Shown here in pieces: positions 35,574 through 45,108 of a DNA stretch of 64,000 nucleotides. A program made the position numbers and the translations under genes. Source of the stretch: Rhizobium leguminosarum (lineage in GTDB: Bacteria > Pseudomonadota > Alphaproteobacteria > Rhizobiales > Rhizobiaceae); contig NZ_MZMU01000015.1 of the NCBI RefSeq assembly GCF_004123835.1, forward strand, positions 310,001 to 374,000, in the 5' to 3' direction. A model generated the notes under the pieces. That model was not told the DNA's origin. It searched no databases and saw only the letters and a list, made by a program, of their open reading frames with translations. Each line of letters starts with the position of its first letter. Position 1 is the first letter of the stretch.

Positions 35574-37142
35574 GTGTCGCCATTGAATGTGCCGGATTCC
35601 GGTGCGTTATTATCGGTCCAGAAGCTAACGAAGTTCTTCGGTGGCTTTGCAGCCTGCAATGAAATCGATCTCGATATAGCGCCGGGCGAAATTCATGCGC
35701 TTCTCGGCGAAAATGGTGCAGGCAAATCCACCCTGGTGAAGATGCTGTTCGGCGTTCTCGAGCCGACGGGCGGGCATATCCTCTGGCAGGGCCAGCCGGT
35801 TGCGATCGCGTCGCCCGGTGAAGCCCGCAAGCTCGGCATCGGCATGGTGTTCCAGCATTTTTCGCTGTTCGAGGCGCTGACGGTTGCCGAAAATATCGCG
35901 CTGTCGCTCGATGACGCCATTCCGATCGACAGAATCGCCGAGGAGGCGAGGGCGCTGTCCATCGCCTACGGCCTGCCGCTCGATCCGCATGCCCATGTCG
36001 CCGATCTCTCGGTCGGCGAGCGACAGCGCATCGAGATCGTCCGCGCGCTGCTGCAGAACCCGAAGCTGATCATCCTCGACGAGCCGACCTCGGTGCTGAC
36101 GCCGCAGGAAGCCGACAAGCTGTTCGAAACGCTGTTCAAACTGCGCGCCGAGGGGCGCTCGGTTCTTTATATCAGCCACCGCCTAGAGGAGGTGCAGCGC
36201 ATCTGCGATCGCGCCACCGTGCTGCGCCATGGCCGTGTGACGGGCGCCTGCGATCCGAAGCAGGAAACGCCTGCCTCGCTCGCACGCATGATGGTCGGCA
36301 GCGAAGTGGCGACCGTCACGCATCCGGAGCGCAGCGACAGGGGCGAGGTGCAGCTTGCGGTCGCCAACCTTTCCGTCGCCGCGCGCACCCCCTTCGCCAT
36401 GCCGCTGCGTGATGTGTCGATGGCGGTGCGCTCCGGCGAGATCCTCGCCATTGCCGGTGTCGCGGGCAACGGGCAGAGCGAGCTCTTCGACGCATTGTCC
36501 GGCGAATATCCCGTTGTTTCGGCCGAGGCGATCGTCATCCGCAAAAAGCCTGTCGGCAATCAGGGCATTACCGCCCGCCGTCTGCTCGGCGCCGGCTTCG
36601 TGCCGGAAGAGCGCCACGGCCATGCCGCCGTCTCCGCCATGAAACTGTCCGACAATCTCGTCCTTGCCCGCAGCCAGTCGGACCGCAAGGCGTTTCTGGG
36701 CCTCTTCGGCATCATCCGCCGCGCTGCAGTGAAATCCGCCGCAAGGCGCATTTCCGAGGCGATGGACGTCCGCAAGAGCGGCGATGACCCGGCTGCCGGC
36801 TCCCTGTCAGGCGGCAACCTGCAGAAATTTATCGTCGGGCGCGAGCTCGACCGTCAGCCGGCAGTACTCGTCGTCAACCAGCCGACCTGGGGCGTCGATG
36901 CGGGGGCTGCAAGCCGCATCCGCCAGGCGCTCGTCGATCTCGCAAGAAGCGGTTCGGCCGTCGTCGTCATCAGCCAGGACCTCGACGAGATCTTCGAAGT
37001 GGCGACCGATATTGCCGTCATCTGCGAGGGCCGTCTTTCCCGCCCGTTTCCAGCGGGCGAACTGACGCGGGAAAGGATCGGACTGCTGATGGGCGGACTG
37101 CACGAGAGCAGCTCTCCCCCGGAGGCGCCCCATGCGCATTGA
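35574..37142 (+). CDS. ABC transporter ATP-binding protein, BMP/nucleoside importer type
   Basis: A 522-residue double ATPase. The first domain has Walker A GENGAGKST, signature LSVGERQRIEIVRAL and Walker B LIILDEPTSVLT; the second has the degenerate A-site GVAGNGQSE and signature LSGGNLQKFIVGREL, as usual in this class. Starts at GTG with GAGGGG just upstream. Followed by two permeases and a BMP-type binding protein, this is the layout of nucleoside or purine importers such as BmpA-NupABC. Confidence 0.92.
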   Translation: MSPLNVPDSGALLSVQKLTKFFGGFAACNEIDLDIAPGEIHALLGENGAGKSTLVKMLFGVLEPTGGHILWQGQPVAIASPGEARKLGIGMVFQHFSLFEALTVAENIALSLDDAIPIDRIAEEARALSIAYGLPLDPHAHVADLSVGERQRIEIVRALLQNPKLIILDEPTSVLTPQEADKLFETLFKLRAEGRSVLYISHRLEEVQRICDRATVLRHGRVTGACDPKQETPASLARMMVGSEVATVTHPERSDRGEVQLAVANLSVAARTPFAMPLRDVSMAVRSGEILAIAGVAGNGQSELFDALSGEYPVVSAEAIVIRKKPVGNQGITARRLLGAGFVPEERHGHAAVSAMKLSDNLVLARSQSDRKAFLGLFGIIRRAAVKSAARRISEAMDVRKSGDDPAAGSLSGGNLQKFIVGRELDRQPAVLVVNQPTWGVDAGAASRIRQALVDLARSGSAVVVISQDLDEIFEVATDIAVICEGRLSRPFPAGELTRERIGLLMGGLHESSSPPEAPHAH

Positions 37143-38217
37143 ACTTGAAAAACGCCCCGACGTCTCGAAGCTTTTTGCCTTCGTCTCGCCGCTGCTTGCC
37201 CTTGTCCTGACGCTGGTATTCGGCGCCATCATGTTCGCCATGCTCGGCAAGGACCCGGACGCCGCGCTGGAATCCTTCTTCATCGAGCCGCTGCTCGAGG
37301 TCTGGTCGCTGCACGAACTGGCGATCAAGGCGGCGCCCCTGATCCTGATCGCCGTCGGCCTGGCCGTCTGTTATCGCTCGAACAACTGGAATATCGGCGC
37401 CGAAGGCCAGTTCACCATCGGCGCCATCACCGGCTCCTATCTGCCGATCGTCTTCTACGACTGGCATTCGCCGCTCGTGCTGCCGCTGATGCTGATCCTA
37501 GGCGCACTCGGCGGTGCGCTTTTCGCCGCCATTCCGGCGCTGCTGAAGGCGCATTTCAACACCAATGAGATCCTGACATCGCTGATGCTGGTCTATGTCG
37601 CCCAGCTCTTCCTCGACTGGCTGATCCGCGGCGCCTGGCGCGATCCGAAGGGCTTCAACTTTCCCGTTTCGCGTGATTTCGCGCCGGAAGCAGTGCTGCC
37701 GGCGATCTGGGAAGAATCGGGCCGCGCCCATTGGGCCTTCATCTTCGCCATTGTCGCCGCAATCGGTGCCTGGTTCATGCTGCGTTATACGCTGAAAGGC
37801 TTCGAGATCGTTGTGCTCGGCCAATCGGAACGGGCAGGGCGCTTTGCCGGATTCTCGTCGAAGAAGATGATCTGGTTCAGCTTTCTCTTCTCTGGCGCTC
37901 TTGCCGGCCTTGCTGGCATCAGCGAGGTTTCCGGCTCGATCGGCCATTTGCAACCGGCGATCTCACCGGGCTACGGCTTCACCGCCATCATCGTCGCCTT
38001 CCTCGGCCGCCTCAATCCGCTCGGCATCATCGCATCCGGCCTGGTGCTGGCGTTGACCTATCTCGGCGGCGAGGCAGCACAGCTTTCGCTCGGCGTTTCC
38101 GACAAGGTCACCCGCGTCTTCCAGGGCCTGCTGCTCTTCTTCGTGCTCTCCTGCGATACGCTGATCTATTACAACATCCGCATTGTCTGGTCGCGGGTAA
38201 GGGGCAGGGCGGCATGA
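37132..38217 (+). CDS. ABC transporter permease, BMP/nucleoside importer type
   Basis: A 361-residue permease of the BPD_transp_2 family (branched-chain/ribose-like) with eight or more helices. CYRSNNWNIGAEGQFTIGAI is the family's characteristic segment. It overlaps the ATPase stop by 11 bp and the next permease start by 4 bp. Confidence 0.93.
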   Translation: MRIELEKRPDVSKLFAFVSPLLALVLTLVFGAIMFAMLGKDPDAALESFFIEPLLEVWSLHELAIKAAPLILIAVGLAVCYRSNNWNIGAEGQFTIGAITGSYLPIVFYDWHSPLVLPLMLILGALGGALFAAIPALLKAHFNTNEILTSLMLVYVAQLFLDWLIRGAWRDPKGFNFPVSRDFAPEAVLPAIWEESGRAHWAFIFAIVAAIGAWFMLRYTLKGFEIVVLGQSERAGRFAGFSSKKMIWFSFLFSGALAGLAGISEVSGSIGHLQPAISPGYGFTAIIVAFLGRLNPLGIIASGLVLALTYLGGEAAQLSLGVSDKVTRVFQGLLLFFVLSCDTLIYYNIRIVWSRVRGRAA

Positions 38218-39134
38218 GCATCTTCGAAGCCATTCTGCTGACTGTCATCACCGCCTCCACACCGCTCGTCATCGCCGCACTTGGCGAACTCGTGACCGAG
38301 CGCTCCGGCGTTCTCAATCTCGGTGTCGAAGGCATGATGATCATGGGCGCGGTCGGTGCCTTTGCTGCGGCACAGCTCACCGGCTCGGCCTATATCGGCA
38401 TTGTCGGCGGTATCGTCAGCGGCGCGCTGTTTTCGCTGTTCTTCGCCTTCCTGACGTTGACACTCGTTGCTAATCAGGTGGCGACAGGTCTTGCGCTGAC
38501 GATCCTTGGCCTCGGCGCCTCCGGCATGCTTGGCGAGGCGTTTGTCGGTGCGCCCGGCGTCCGGCTGCTGCCGATCGAAATCCCGGTGCTTTCCGCCATT
38601 CCCTATGTCGGAACGGTCCTCTTCAAGCAGGATTTGATCTTCTACCTGTCGATCCTGCTCGTTATCGCCGTCAACTGGTTCCTCTTCAAGAGTCGCACCG
38701 GCCTGAAGATCCGCGCCATCGGTGACAATCACGCCTCGGCGCATGCGCTCGGTATCGACGTCATCCGCATGCGCTACCTCGCCGTGATGTTCGGCGGCGC
38801 CTGCGCCGGCCTTGCCGGCGCGCAGCTGTCGCTGATCTATACGCCGCAATGGACAGAGAACATGTCCGGCGGGCGCGGCTGGATCGCGCTGGCGCTCGTC
38901 GTCTTCTCCTCCTGGCGGCCTTGGCGCCTGCTGGCCGGCGGTTATCTCTTTGGGGCGGTAACAATCCTGCAACTGCACGCGCAGGCCTTCGGCATCGGCA
39001 TTCCCTCGCAGTTCCTCTCGATGCTGCCCTATGCGGCGACGGTTGTGGTCCTCATCATCATCTCGCATAATCGGCGCACGACGTTGATCAATACGCCGGC
39101 CTCGCTCGGCAAAGCCTTCGTGCCGGACCGGTGA
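38214..39134 (+). CDS. ABC transporter permease, BMP/nucleoside importer type
   Basis: Second permease, 306 residues, same family. TERSGVLNLGVEGMMIMGAV near the N-terminus corresponds to the GAEGQ segment of its partner. ATG at 38214 overlaps the preceding stop. Together the two form a heterodimeric pore. Confidence 0.93.
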   Translation: MSIFEAILLTVITASTPLVIAALGELVTERSGVLNLGVEGMMIMGAVGAFAAAQLTGSAYIGIVGGIVSGALFSLFFAFLTLTLVANQVATGLALTILGLGASGMLGEAFVGAPGVRLLPIEIPVLSAIPYVGTVLFKQDLIFYLSILLVIAVNWFLFKSRTGLKIRAIGDNHASAHALGIDVIRMRYLAVMFGGACAGLAGAQLSLIYTPQWTENMSGGRGWIALALVVFSSWRPWRLLAGGYLFGAVTILQLHAQAFGIGIPSQFLSMLPYAATVVVLIIISHNRRTTLINTPASLGKAFVPDR

Positions 39135-39180
39135 GCAACAACAAGACGGGTTTCGAAACTTCCAACCAACAGGGATCAAT

Positions 39181-40257
39181 ATGAAAAAACTTGCACTTGC
39201 TCTCGCAGCGACAGCTGCCCTCGTTCTGAGCATCGGTTCGGCCGCCGAAGCGGCTGACAAGACCAAGGTCTGCTTCGTTTATGTCGGCACCCGCACCGAC
39301 GGCGGCTGGACGCAGGCCCATGAGAACGGCCGCCTCCAGGTCGAGAAGGAATTCGGCGACAAGATCGAGACGCCCTACCTCGAAAGCGTTCCGGAAGGCC
39401 CGGATGCCGAACGCGCCATCGAGCGCATGGCCCGCTCCGGTTGCTCGCTGATTTTCACCACGTCCTTCGGTTTCATGGACCCGACTATTGCCGTCGCCAA
39501 GAAGTTCCCGAAAGTGAAGTTCGAGCATGCGACAGGCTTCAAGGCCGCCGACAATGTCGCGACCTACAATTCCCGCTTCTATGAAGGCCGCTACATCAGT
39601 GGCATTATCGCCGGCAAGCTCTCGAAAACCGGCACGGCCGGCTATATCGCCTCCTTCCCGATCCCCGAGGTGGTGATGGGCATCAATGCCTTCGAAACTG
39701 GCGCCAAGTCGGTCAATCCAAACTTCAAGATGAAGGTTATCTGGGTCAACACGTGGTTCGACCCGGGCAAGGAAGCCGATGCCGCCAAGGCGCTGATCGA
39801 CCAGGGCGTCGATATCCTCACCCAGCACACGGACACGACCGCTCCAATGCAGGTCGCCGAGCAGCGCGGCGTCAAGGCCTTCGGCCAGGCTTCCGACATG
39901 ATCAAGGCTGGTCCGAACGTCCAGCTGACCGCGATCATCGACACCTGGGGCAATTATTACGTCAAGCGCGTCAAGGCGCTTCTCGACGGCAACTGGAAGT
40001 CAGAGCAGAGCTGGGACGGCCTCAAGGACGGCATCCTGACGATGGCGCCCTATAGCAACATGCCCGACGACGTGAAGAAACTCGCCGAGGAGACCGAAGC
40101 CAAGATCAAATCCGGCGAACTGCATCCCTTCACCGGCCCGATCAACAAGCAGGACGGCACACCCTGGCTGAAGGCCGGCGAGAAGGCCAATGACGCAACG
40201 CTGCTCGGCATGAACTTCTATGTCGAAGGTGTGGACGATAAGCTGCCGGGTAAATAG
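39181..40257 (+). CDS. BMP family ABC transporter substrate-binding protein
   Basis: A 358-residue periplasmic binding protein of the basic-membrane-protein (Med/BmpA) type. Signal peptide with cleavage near GSAAEAA (about residue 24); no lipobox cysteine is present. VCFVYVGTRTDGGWTQAHENG, IFTTSFGFMDPTIAVAKKF and QHTDTTAPMQVAEQRG are typical. Known family ligands are purine nucleosides and related compounds. A good intrinsic terminator follows the stop. Confidence 0.93.
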   Translation: MKKLALALAATAALVLSIGSAAEAADKTKVCFVYVGTRTDGGWTQAHENGRLQVEKEFGDKIETPYLESVPEGPDAERAIERMARSGCSLIFTTSFGFMDPTIAVAKKFPKVKFEHATGFKAADNVATYNSRFYEGRYISGIIAGKLSKTGTAGYIASFPIPEVVMGINAFETGAKSVNPNFKMKVIWVNTWFDPGKEADAAKALIDQGVDILTQHTDTTAPMQVAEQRGVKAFGQASDMIKAGPNVQLTAIIDTWGNYYVKRVKALLDGNWKSEQSWDGLKDGILTMAPYSNMPDDVKKLAEETEAKIKSGELHPFTGPINKQDGTPWLKAGEKANDATLLGMNFYVEGVDDKLPGK

Positions 40258-40283
40258 TCCCGTAGGCTATCTCGCGGATGCGA

Positions 40284-40311
40284 AGAGCGCCCTTGTGGGC
40301 GCTCTTTTTTT
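40284..40311 (+). terminator. Rho-independent terminator after the BMP operon
   Basis: A 9-bp GC-rich stem, AGAGCGCCC / GGGCGCTCT, with a 4-base loop followed by seven Ts, 26 bp after the binding-protein stop. It separates the BMP operon from the next importer. Confidence 0.9.
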
Positions 40312-40402
40312 GCTGCAATGCATCCCAAGATTCCGATTTACAAAAGTAATACTATATGATTTTTTGACCCTGCGCCGCGAGATGCGGCATTGGGAGGAAA
40401 TC

Positions 40403-41365
40403 ATGAAATTGAAGACTGCACTTTTGAGTGCCACGATTCTGGCTGCCTGCATGTTCGGTTCGGCTTCGGCCGCCGGCCTCACTGTCGGCTTCTCGCAGAT
40501 CGGCTCGGAATCGGGCTGGCGTGCGGCTGAAACCACCGTGACCAAGGAGCAGGCCAAGAAGCGCGGCATCGATCTGAAGTTTGCCGATGCGCAGCAGAAG
40601 CAGGAAAACCAGATCAAGGCTTTGCGCTCCTTCATTGCTCAGGGCGTCGATGCCATTCTGATTGCTCCGGTCGTCGAAACCGGCTGGGACGACGTTCTTA
40701 AGGAAGCCAAGGAAGCCGCAATCCCGGTCATCCTTCTCGACCGTACGATCAAGGCTCCCGACGATCTCTACCTGACGGCGGTTACGTCAGACCTGGTGCA
40801 TGAAGGCAAGGTTGCAGGCGACTTCCTGGTCAAGACCGTCGGCGACAAGAAGTGCAATGTCGTCGAGCTGCAGGGCACCACCGGTTCGTCGCCGGCCATC
40901 GCCCGCAAGAAGGGCTTCGAAGAGGCTCTTGCCGGCCACGACAACCTCAAGATCGTTCGCAGCCAGACCGGTGACTTCACCCGCACCAAGGGCAAGGAAG
41001 TCATGGAAAGTTTCCTGAAGGCCGAGAATGGCGGCAAGGATATCTGCGCTCTCTACGCCCATAACGACGACATGGCCGTCGGCGCCATCCAGGCGATCAA
41101 GGAAGCCGGCCTGAAGCCTGGCAAGGATATCCTCGTTGTCTCCATCGACGCCGTGCCCGATATCTTCAAGGCCATGTCCGAAGGCGAGGCCAATGCCACG
41201 GTCGAGCTGACGCCGAATATGGCAGGTCCGGCCTTCGATGCGCTCGAAGCCTATCTGAAGGACAAGAAGGCTCCGGCCAAGTGGATCCAGACCGAGTCGA
41301 AGCTCTACACGCCTGCCGACGAGCCGATGAAGGTCTACGAAGAGAAGAAGGGTCAGGGCTACTGA
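40403..41365 (+). CDS. Sugar ABC transporter substrate-binding protein, YtfQ-like
   Basis: A 320-residue periplasmic protein, signal peptide ending MFGSASA (about residue 24). GLTVGFSQIGSESGWRAAET matches the YtfQ group, whose E. coli member binds galactofuranose. GGGAGG lies 7 bases before the ATG; upstream in-frame codons run into the previous terminator. The ATPase and two permeases that follow keep the ytfQ-ytfR-ytfT-yjfF order. Substrate assignment to a furanose sugar is from family only. Confidence 0.9.
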   Translation: MKLKTALLSATILAACMFGSASAAGLTVGFSQIGSESGWRAAETTVTKEQAKKRGIDLKFADAQQKQENQIKALRSFIAQGVDAILIAPVVETGWDDVLKEAKEAAIPVILLDRTIKAPDDLYLTAVTSDLVHEGKVAGDFLVKTVGDKKCNVVELQGTTGSSPAIARKKGFEEALAGHDNLKIVRSQTGDFTRTKGKEVMESFLKAENGGKDICALYAHNDDMAVGAIQAIKEAGLKPGKDILVVSIDAVPDIFKAMSEGEANATVELTPNMAGPAFDALEAYLKDKKAPAKWIQTESKLYTPADEPMKVYEEKKGQGY

Positions 41366-41380
41366 TCTGATGTGACACCG

Positions 41381-41480
41381 CTGCATAATTCCTTCAATCG
41401 GCATTCGATTTCTGGAAAAAATCATGCAGCAATTCAAAGCGCTACAGCGTCCTTATGCGTCTCGAAAAGACGAGGGCGCT
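41381..41480 (-). repeat. 100-bp palindromic intergenic element, copy A
   Basis: Contains a hairpin from CTGCATAATTCC to an ATGCAG arm (41381-41429), with CAATCG/CGATT inner pairing, followed by GCAATTCAAAGCGCTACAGC. The reverse complement of 45912-46011 aligns along most of its length. Placed between the YtfQ-like and YtfR-like genes. Confidence 0.8.
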
Positions 41481-41486
41481 GTAGAA

Positions 41487-41515
41487 CCGCACCGGCCCGT
41501 CATGGACCGGTGCGG
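41487..41515. terminator. Hairpin between binding-protein and ATPase genes
   Basis: CCGCACCGG pairs perfectly with CCGGTGCGG around an 11-base loop that itself has two more pairs (CC/GG). No T-run follows. Such hairpins after binding-protein genes often give excess of that message over the membrane subunits; that role is inferred. Confidence 0.55.
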
Positions 41516-41593
41516 AACTGCCTTTGCCGCCTTGGGACGTCATGTCCGGCCGCGGCGCGGCTTTTGCCGTCAATATCAGGAAAACAGACCCTT

Positions 41594-43117
41594 ATGATTC
41601 ACGATTTCGAGAACGTTCTCGCGGCCTCCGGAATATCGAAATTCTTTCCAGGCGCAGTGGCGCTGGATAAGGTCGATTTCACGCTCCGCAGAGGCGAGGT
41701 GCACGCATTGCTGGGTGAAAACGGCGCCGGCAAGTCGACGCTGATCAAGTGCATCACCGGCGCCTATCATCGTGACGAGGGCAGCCTGACGCTGGACGGC
41801 CAGGAAATCAATCCGGCCAATACGCTCGCCGCCCAGAAGCTCGGCATCGGCACGGTGTACCAGGAGGTCAATCTCCTTTCCAATCTGAGCGTCGCCGAAA
41901 ATCTCTTTCTCGGACGCCAGCCAAGGCGTTTCGGCATGACCGACGTCCGTGCGATGAACCGCAAGGCGCGCGATCTGCTCGCCGGCTACGGCATCGATAT
42001 CGACGTTACTGCTGAGCTCGGCCGTTTTTCCGTCGCTGTCCAGCAGGTGGTTGCCATCGCCCGCGCCGTTGATCTTTCCGGTAAGGTGCTGATCCTCGAC
42101 GAGCCCACAGCAAGCCTCGACAACCAGGAGGTGGCGCTGCTCTTCCGGATCATCGAGGACCTCAAGAAGCGCGGCCTGGGCATCGTTTTCATCACCCATT
42201 TTCTCGAGCAGGTCTATGCGATCAGCGACCGTATTACCGTGCTGCGCAACGGCAAGCTCGTCGGTACCCGCGACGCCGCCGATCTGCCGCGCCAGGGCCT
42301 GATTGCCATGATGCTCGGTCGCGAGCTGGCGCATGTCGAGGAGACGGTGAGGGAACACAGCCTTGCGGCAGGCGAAGTCCGATATCGTTTCTCAGGCTAC
42401 GGCAAACGCGGCAAGGTCAAACCTTTCGACCTTGAGGTGCGAGCCGGAGAGGTGGTCGGCGTTGCCGGGCTGCTCGGCTCCGGTCGTACCGAAACAGCCG
42501 AACTTCTCTTCGGCATCGAACATGCCGACAGCGGCAGCGCCACGATCGACGGCCAGCCGGTAACGCTTTCGAGCCCGCGCGCCGCAATCGAAAAAGGCTT
42601 TGGCTTCTGCCCCGAGGACCGCAAGACCGATGGCATCATCGGCGACCTGTCAATCAGGGAGAACATCGCACTTGCGCTCCAGGCCCGCCGCGGCTGGACG
42701 CGGCCGCTTTCACGCGCCGAGCAGAATGCGCTTGCCGACCGCTACATCAAGGCGCTCGATATTCGCACCACCGATCGCGAGAAGCCGATCCGGCTGCTTT
42801 CCGGCGGCAATCAGCAGAAGGCGATCCTCGCCCGCTGGCTGGCGACCAATCCGAAGTTTCTGATCCTCGACGAGCCGACCCGCGGCATCGATGTCGGCGC
42901 CCATGCCGAGATCATCCGGCTCATCGAACAACTCTGCGCCGATGGCATGTCGCTGATCGTGATTTCCTCGGAACTTGAAGAACTTGTCGCCTATAGTTCA
43001 CGTGTCATCGTACTTCGCGACAGGCAACATATCGCCGAATTGACAGGCGAACGTATCACCGCGGCCGGCATCGTCGAAGCCATTGCCGCCGCCGAACACA
43101 AGATGGAGAATGCATGA
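41594..43117 (+). CDS. Sugar ABC transporter ATP-binding protein, YtfR-like
   Basis: A 507-residue double ATPase of the CUT2 class. First domain: Walker A GENGAGKST, FSVAVQQVVAIARAV in place of the usual signature, Walker B VLILDEPTASLD. Second domain: GLLGSGRTETAELL, signature LSGGNQQKAILARWL, Walker B FLILDEPTRGID. The ATG at 41594 is chosen since the upstream in-frame region consists of repeat DNA. It overlaps the next permease by 4 bp. Confidence 0.93.
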   Translation: MIHDFENVLAASGISKFFPGAVALDKVDFTLRRGEVHALLGENGAGKSTLIKCITGAYHRDEGSLTLDGQEINPANTLAAQKLGIGTVYQEVNLLSNLSVAENLFLGRQPRRFGMTDVRAMNRKARDLLAGYGIDIDVTAELGRFSVAVQQVVAIARAVDLSGKVLILDEPTASLDNQEVALLFRIIEDLKKRGLGIVFITHFLEQVYAISDRITVLRNGKLVGTRDAADLPRQGLIAMMLGRELAHVEETVREHSLAAGEVRYRFSGYGKRGKVKPFDLEVRAGEVVGVAGLLGSGRTETAELLFGIEHADSGSATIDGQPVTLSSPRAAIEKGFGFCPEDRKTDGIIGDLSIRENIALALQARRGWTRPLSRAEQNALADRYIKALDIRTTDREKPIRLLSGGNQQKAILARWLATNPKFLILDEPTRGIDVGAHAEIIRLIEQLCADGMSLIVISSELEELVAYSSRVIVLRDRQHIAELTGERITAAGIVEAIAAAEHKMENA

Positions 43118-44127
43118 GGTCCTCGCTGAAGGCGCTGGCCTATCGCCTGGCGCCGCAATTGATTGCGCTCGTTGTCATTCTTTTGTTGAATTTCATCACG
43201 TCGCCGCAGTTTTTTAATGTCGTGGTTCAGAACGACCGGCTTTATGGAAGCCTGATCGATGTGCTCAATCGCGGCGCGCCGGTGGCGCTGCTGGCGATCG
43301 GCATGACGCTGGTCATTGCCACCAAGGGCATCGACCTTTCCGTCGGCGCGATCATCGCGATCTGCGGCGCCGTCGCGGCATCGTCGATTGTGTCAGGAAA
43401 TTCAGTTGCTTATACCGTTATCCTAACGCTTGCTATCGGGCTTGCCTGCGGCGTCTGGAACGGTTTCCTGGTGGCAGTCCTCAATATCCAGCCGATCATT
43501 GCGACGCTGGTGCTGATGGTGGCCGGCCGCGGCATCGCCCAGCTCATCACCGAAGGCGCCATCCTGACCTTCAACGATGACGGGCTGACCTTCTTCGGCA
43601 GCGGTTCCATGGCTCTCCTGCCGATGCCTGTCGTCATCTGGCTTCTCGTCGGCCTGCTCGTCATCCTGCTTGTGCGCCGCACGGCGCTCGGCATGCTGAT
43701 CGAAGCCGTCGGCATCAATCGCCGCGCCAGCACGCTCTCCGGCATTCAAACGCCGGTGCTGCTGATGGCGGTCTATATGCTGAGCGGGCTCTGTGCCTCG
43801 ATCGCTGGCATCATCGTCGCAGCCGACATCAAGGGCGCCGATGCCAACAATGCCGGCCTATGGCTGGAACTCGACGCGATCCTCGCCGTCGTCGTCGGCG
43901 GCAATTCGCTGCTCGGCGGCCGCTTCAGCATTCTCGGATCGCTGATCGGCGCGATGATCATCCAGGCGGTGAACACCGGCATCCTGTCCGCCGGCTTCCC
44001 GCCTGAATTCAACCTGATCATCAAGGCCGTCATCATTATCGTCATCCTCGTCATCCAGTCGCCGGCGGTACAATCGCTCGCCATCTTCGCCAGCCGCCGG
44101 CAGGGCGGTAGGGAGCAGCCGAAATGA
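43114..44127 (+). CDS. Sugar ABC transporter permease, YtfT-like
   Basis: A 337-residue CUT2 permease. GMTLVIATKGIDLSVGAIIA near the N-terminal third and VVGGNSLLGGRFSILGSLIGA near the end are typical of the RbsC/YtfT family. Overlaps both neighbours by 4 bp, so the four genes behave as one operon. No substrate residue can be read off. Confidence 0.93.
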   Translation: MRSSLKALAYRLAPQLIALVVILLLNFITSPQFFNVVVQNDRLYGSLIDVLNRGAPVALLAIGMTLVIATKGIDLSVGAIIAICGAVAASSIVSGNSVAYTVILTLAIGLACGVWNGFLVAVLNIQPIIATLVLMVAGRGIAQLITEGAILTFNDDGLTFFGSGSMALLPMPVVIWLLVGLLVILLVRRTALGMLIEAVGINRRASTLSGIQTPVLLMAVYMLSGLCASIAGIIVAADIKGADANNAGLWLELDAILAVVVGGNSLLGGRFSILGSLIGAMIIQAVNTGILSAGFPPEFNLIIKAVIIIVILVIQSPAVQSLAIFASRRQGGREQPK

Positions 44128-45092
44128 ACTCCAAATACCTGCCGCTGCTTGCGACCATCGTCATCTTCGTGCTCGCCTATGCCGGCTGCGCGCTGCAATA
44201 TCCGAACATGCTATCGACGCGCGTCATCGGCAATCTTTTGACCGACAACGCCTTTCTCGGCATCGCTGCCGTCGGCATGACCTTTGTCATCATTTCGGGC
44301 GGCATCGATTTGTCGATCGGCTCGGTTATCGCCTTTACCGGCGTTTTCCTCGCGGTGATCCTTGAGAACACCTCGATCCATCCGCTGCTCGCCTTTGCGA
44401 TCGTGCTGGTCATCACCACTGCCTTCGGCGGTATCATGGGCGCGATCATCCACTATCTCGAAATGCCGGCCTTCATCGTCACCCTTGCCGGCATGTTCCT
44501 GGCGCGCGGCATGGCCTTCGTGCTCTCGATCGACAGCATCCCGATCAACCACGAATATTATTCGATGCTGACGAGCCTCTATTACCGACTGCCCGGCGGC
44601 GGGCGGCTGACGCTGATCGGCGGCATCATGCTTCTGGTCTTTGCCGTCGGCATCTTCATCGCCCAGCGCACCCGTTTCGGCACCAACGTCTATGCGCTCG
44701 GCGGCGGCACGCAGACGGCGCGGCTGATGGGCGTGCCGGTCGGCCGCACGACAATCCAGATCTATGCGCTCTCGGGCTTTCTGGCGGGGCTATCCGGGAT
44801 CGTTTTTTCGCTGTACACCTCTGCCGGATATTCTCTTGCAGCAGTCGGCGTCGAACTCGATGCCATCGCGGCGGTCGTCATTGGGGGGACGCTGCTGACC
44901 GGAGGAGCGGGATTCGTGGCGGGAACCTTGATCGGTATCCTGATCCAGGGGCTCATTCAGACCTACATCACCTTCGACGGCACGCTGTCGAGCTGGTGGA
45001 CCAAGATCCTGATTGGCCTTTTGCTGTTTGCATTCATCCTGATGCAGAAAGCCATCCTGTTCGTGTCCAGTCTGAACAAGAGGTACGCCTGA
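44124..45092 (+). CDS. Sugar ABC transporter permease, YjfF-like
   Basis: Second CUT2 permease, 322 residues, with GMTFVIISGGIDLSIGSVIA and VVIGGTLLTGGAGFVAGTLI. The paired-permease arrangement distinguishes the Ytf group from the ribose system, which uses one. It is followed after 16 bp by the GntR regulator on the same strand. Confidence 0.93.
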   Translation: MNSKYLPLLATIVIFVLAYAGCALQYPNMLSTRVIGNLLTDNAFLGIAAVGMTFVIISGGIDLSIGSVIAFTGVFLAVILENTSIHPLLAFAIVLVITTAFGGIMGAIIHYLEMPAFIVTLAGMFLARGMAFVLSIDSIPINHEYYSMLTSLYYRLPGGGRLTLIGGIMLLVFAVGIFIAQRTRFGTNVYALGGGTQTARLMGVPVGRTTIQIYALSGFLAGLSGIVFSLYTSAGYSLAAVGVELDAIAAVVIGGTLLTGGAGFVAGTLIGILIQGLIQTYITFDGTLSSWWTKILIGLLLFAFILMQKAILFVSSLNKRYA

Positions 45093-45108
45093 GGGGGAGA
45101 CGGATCGC

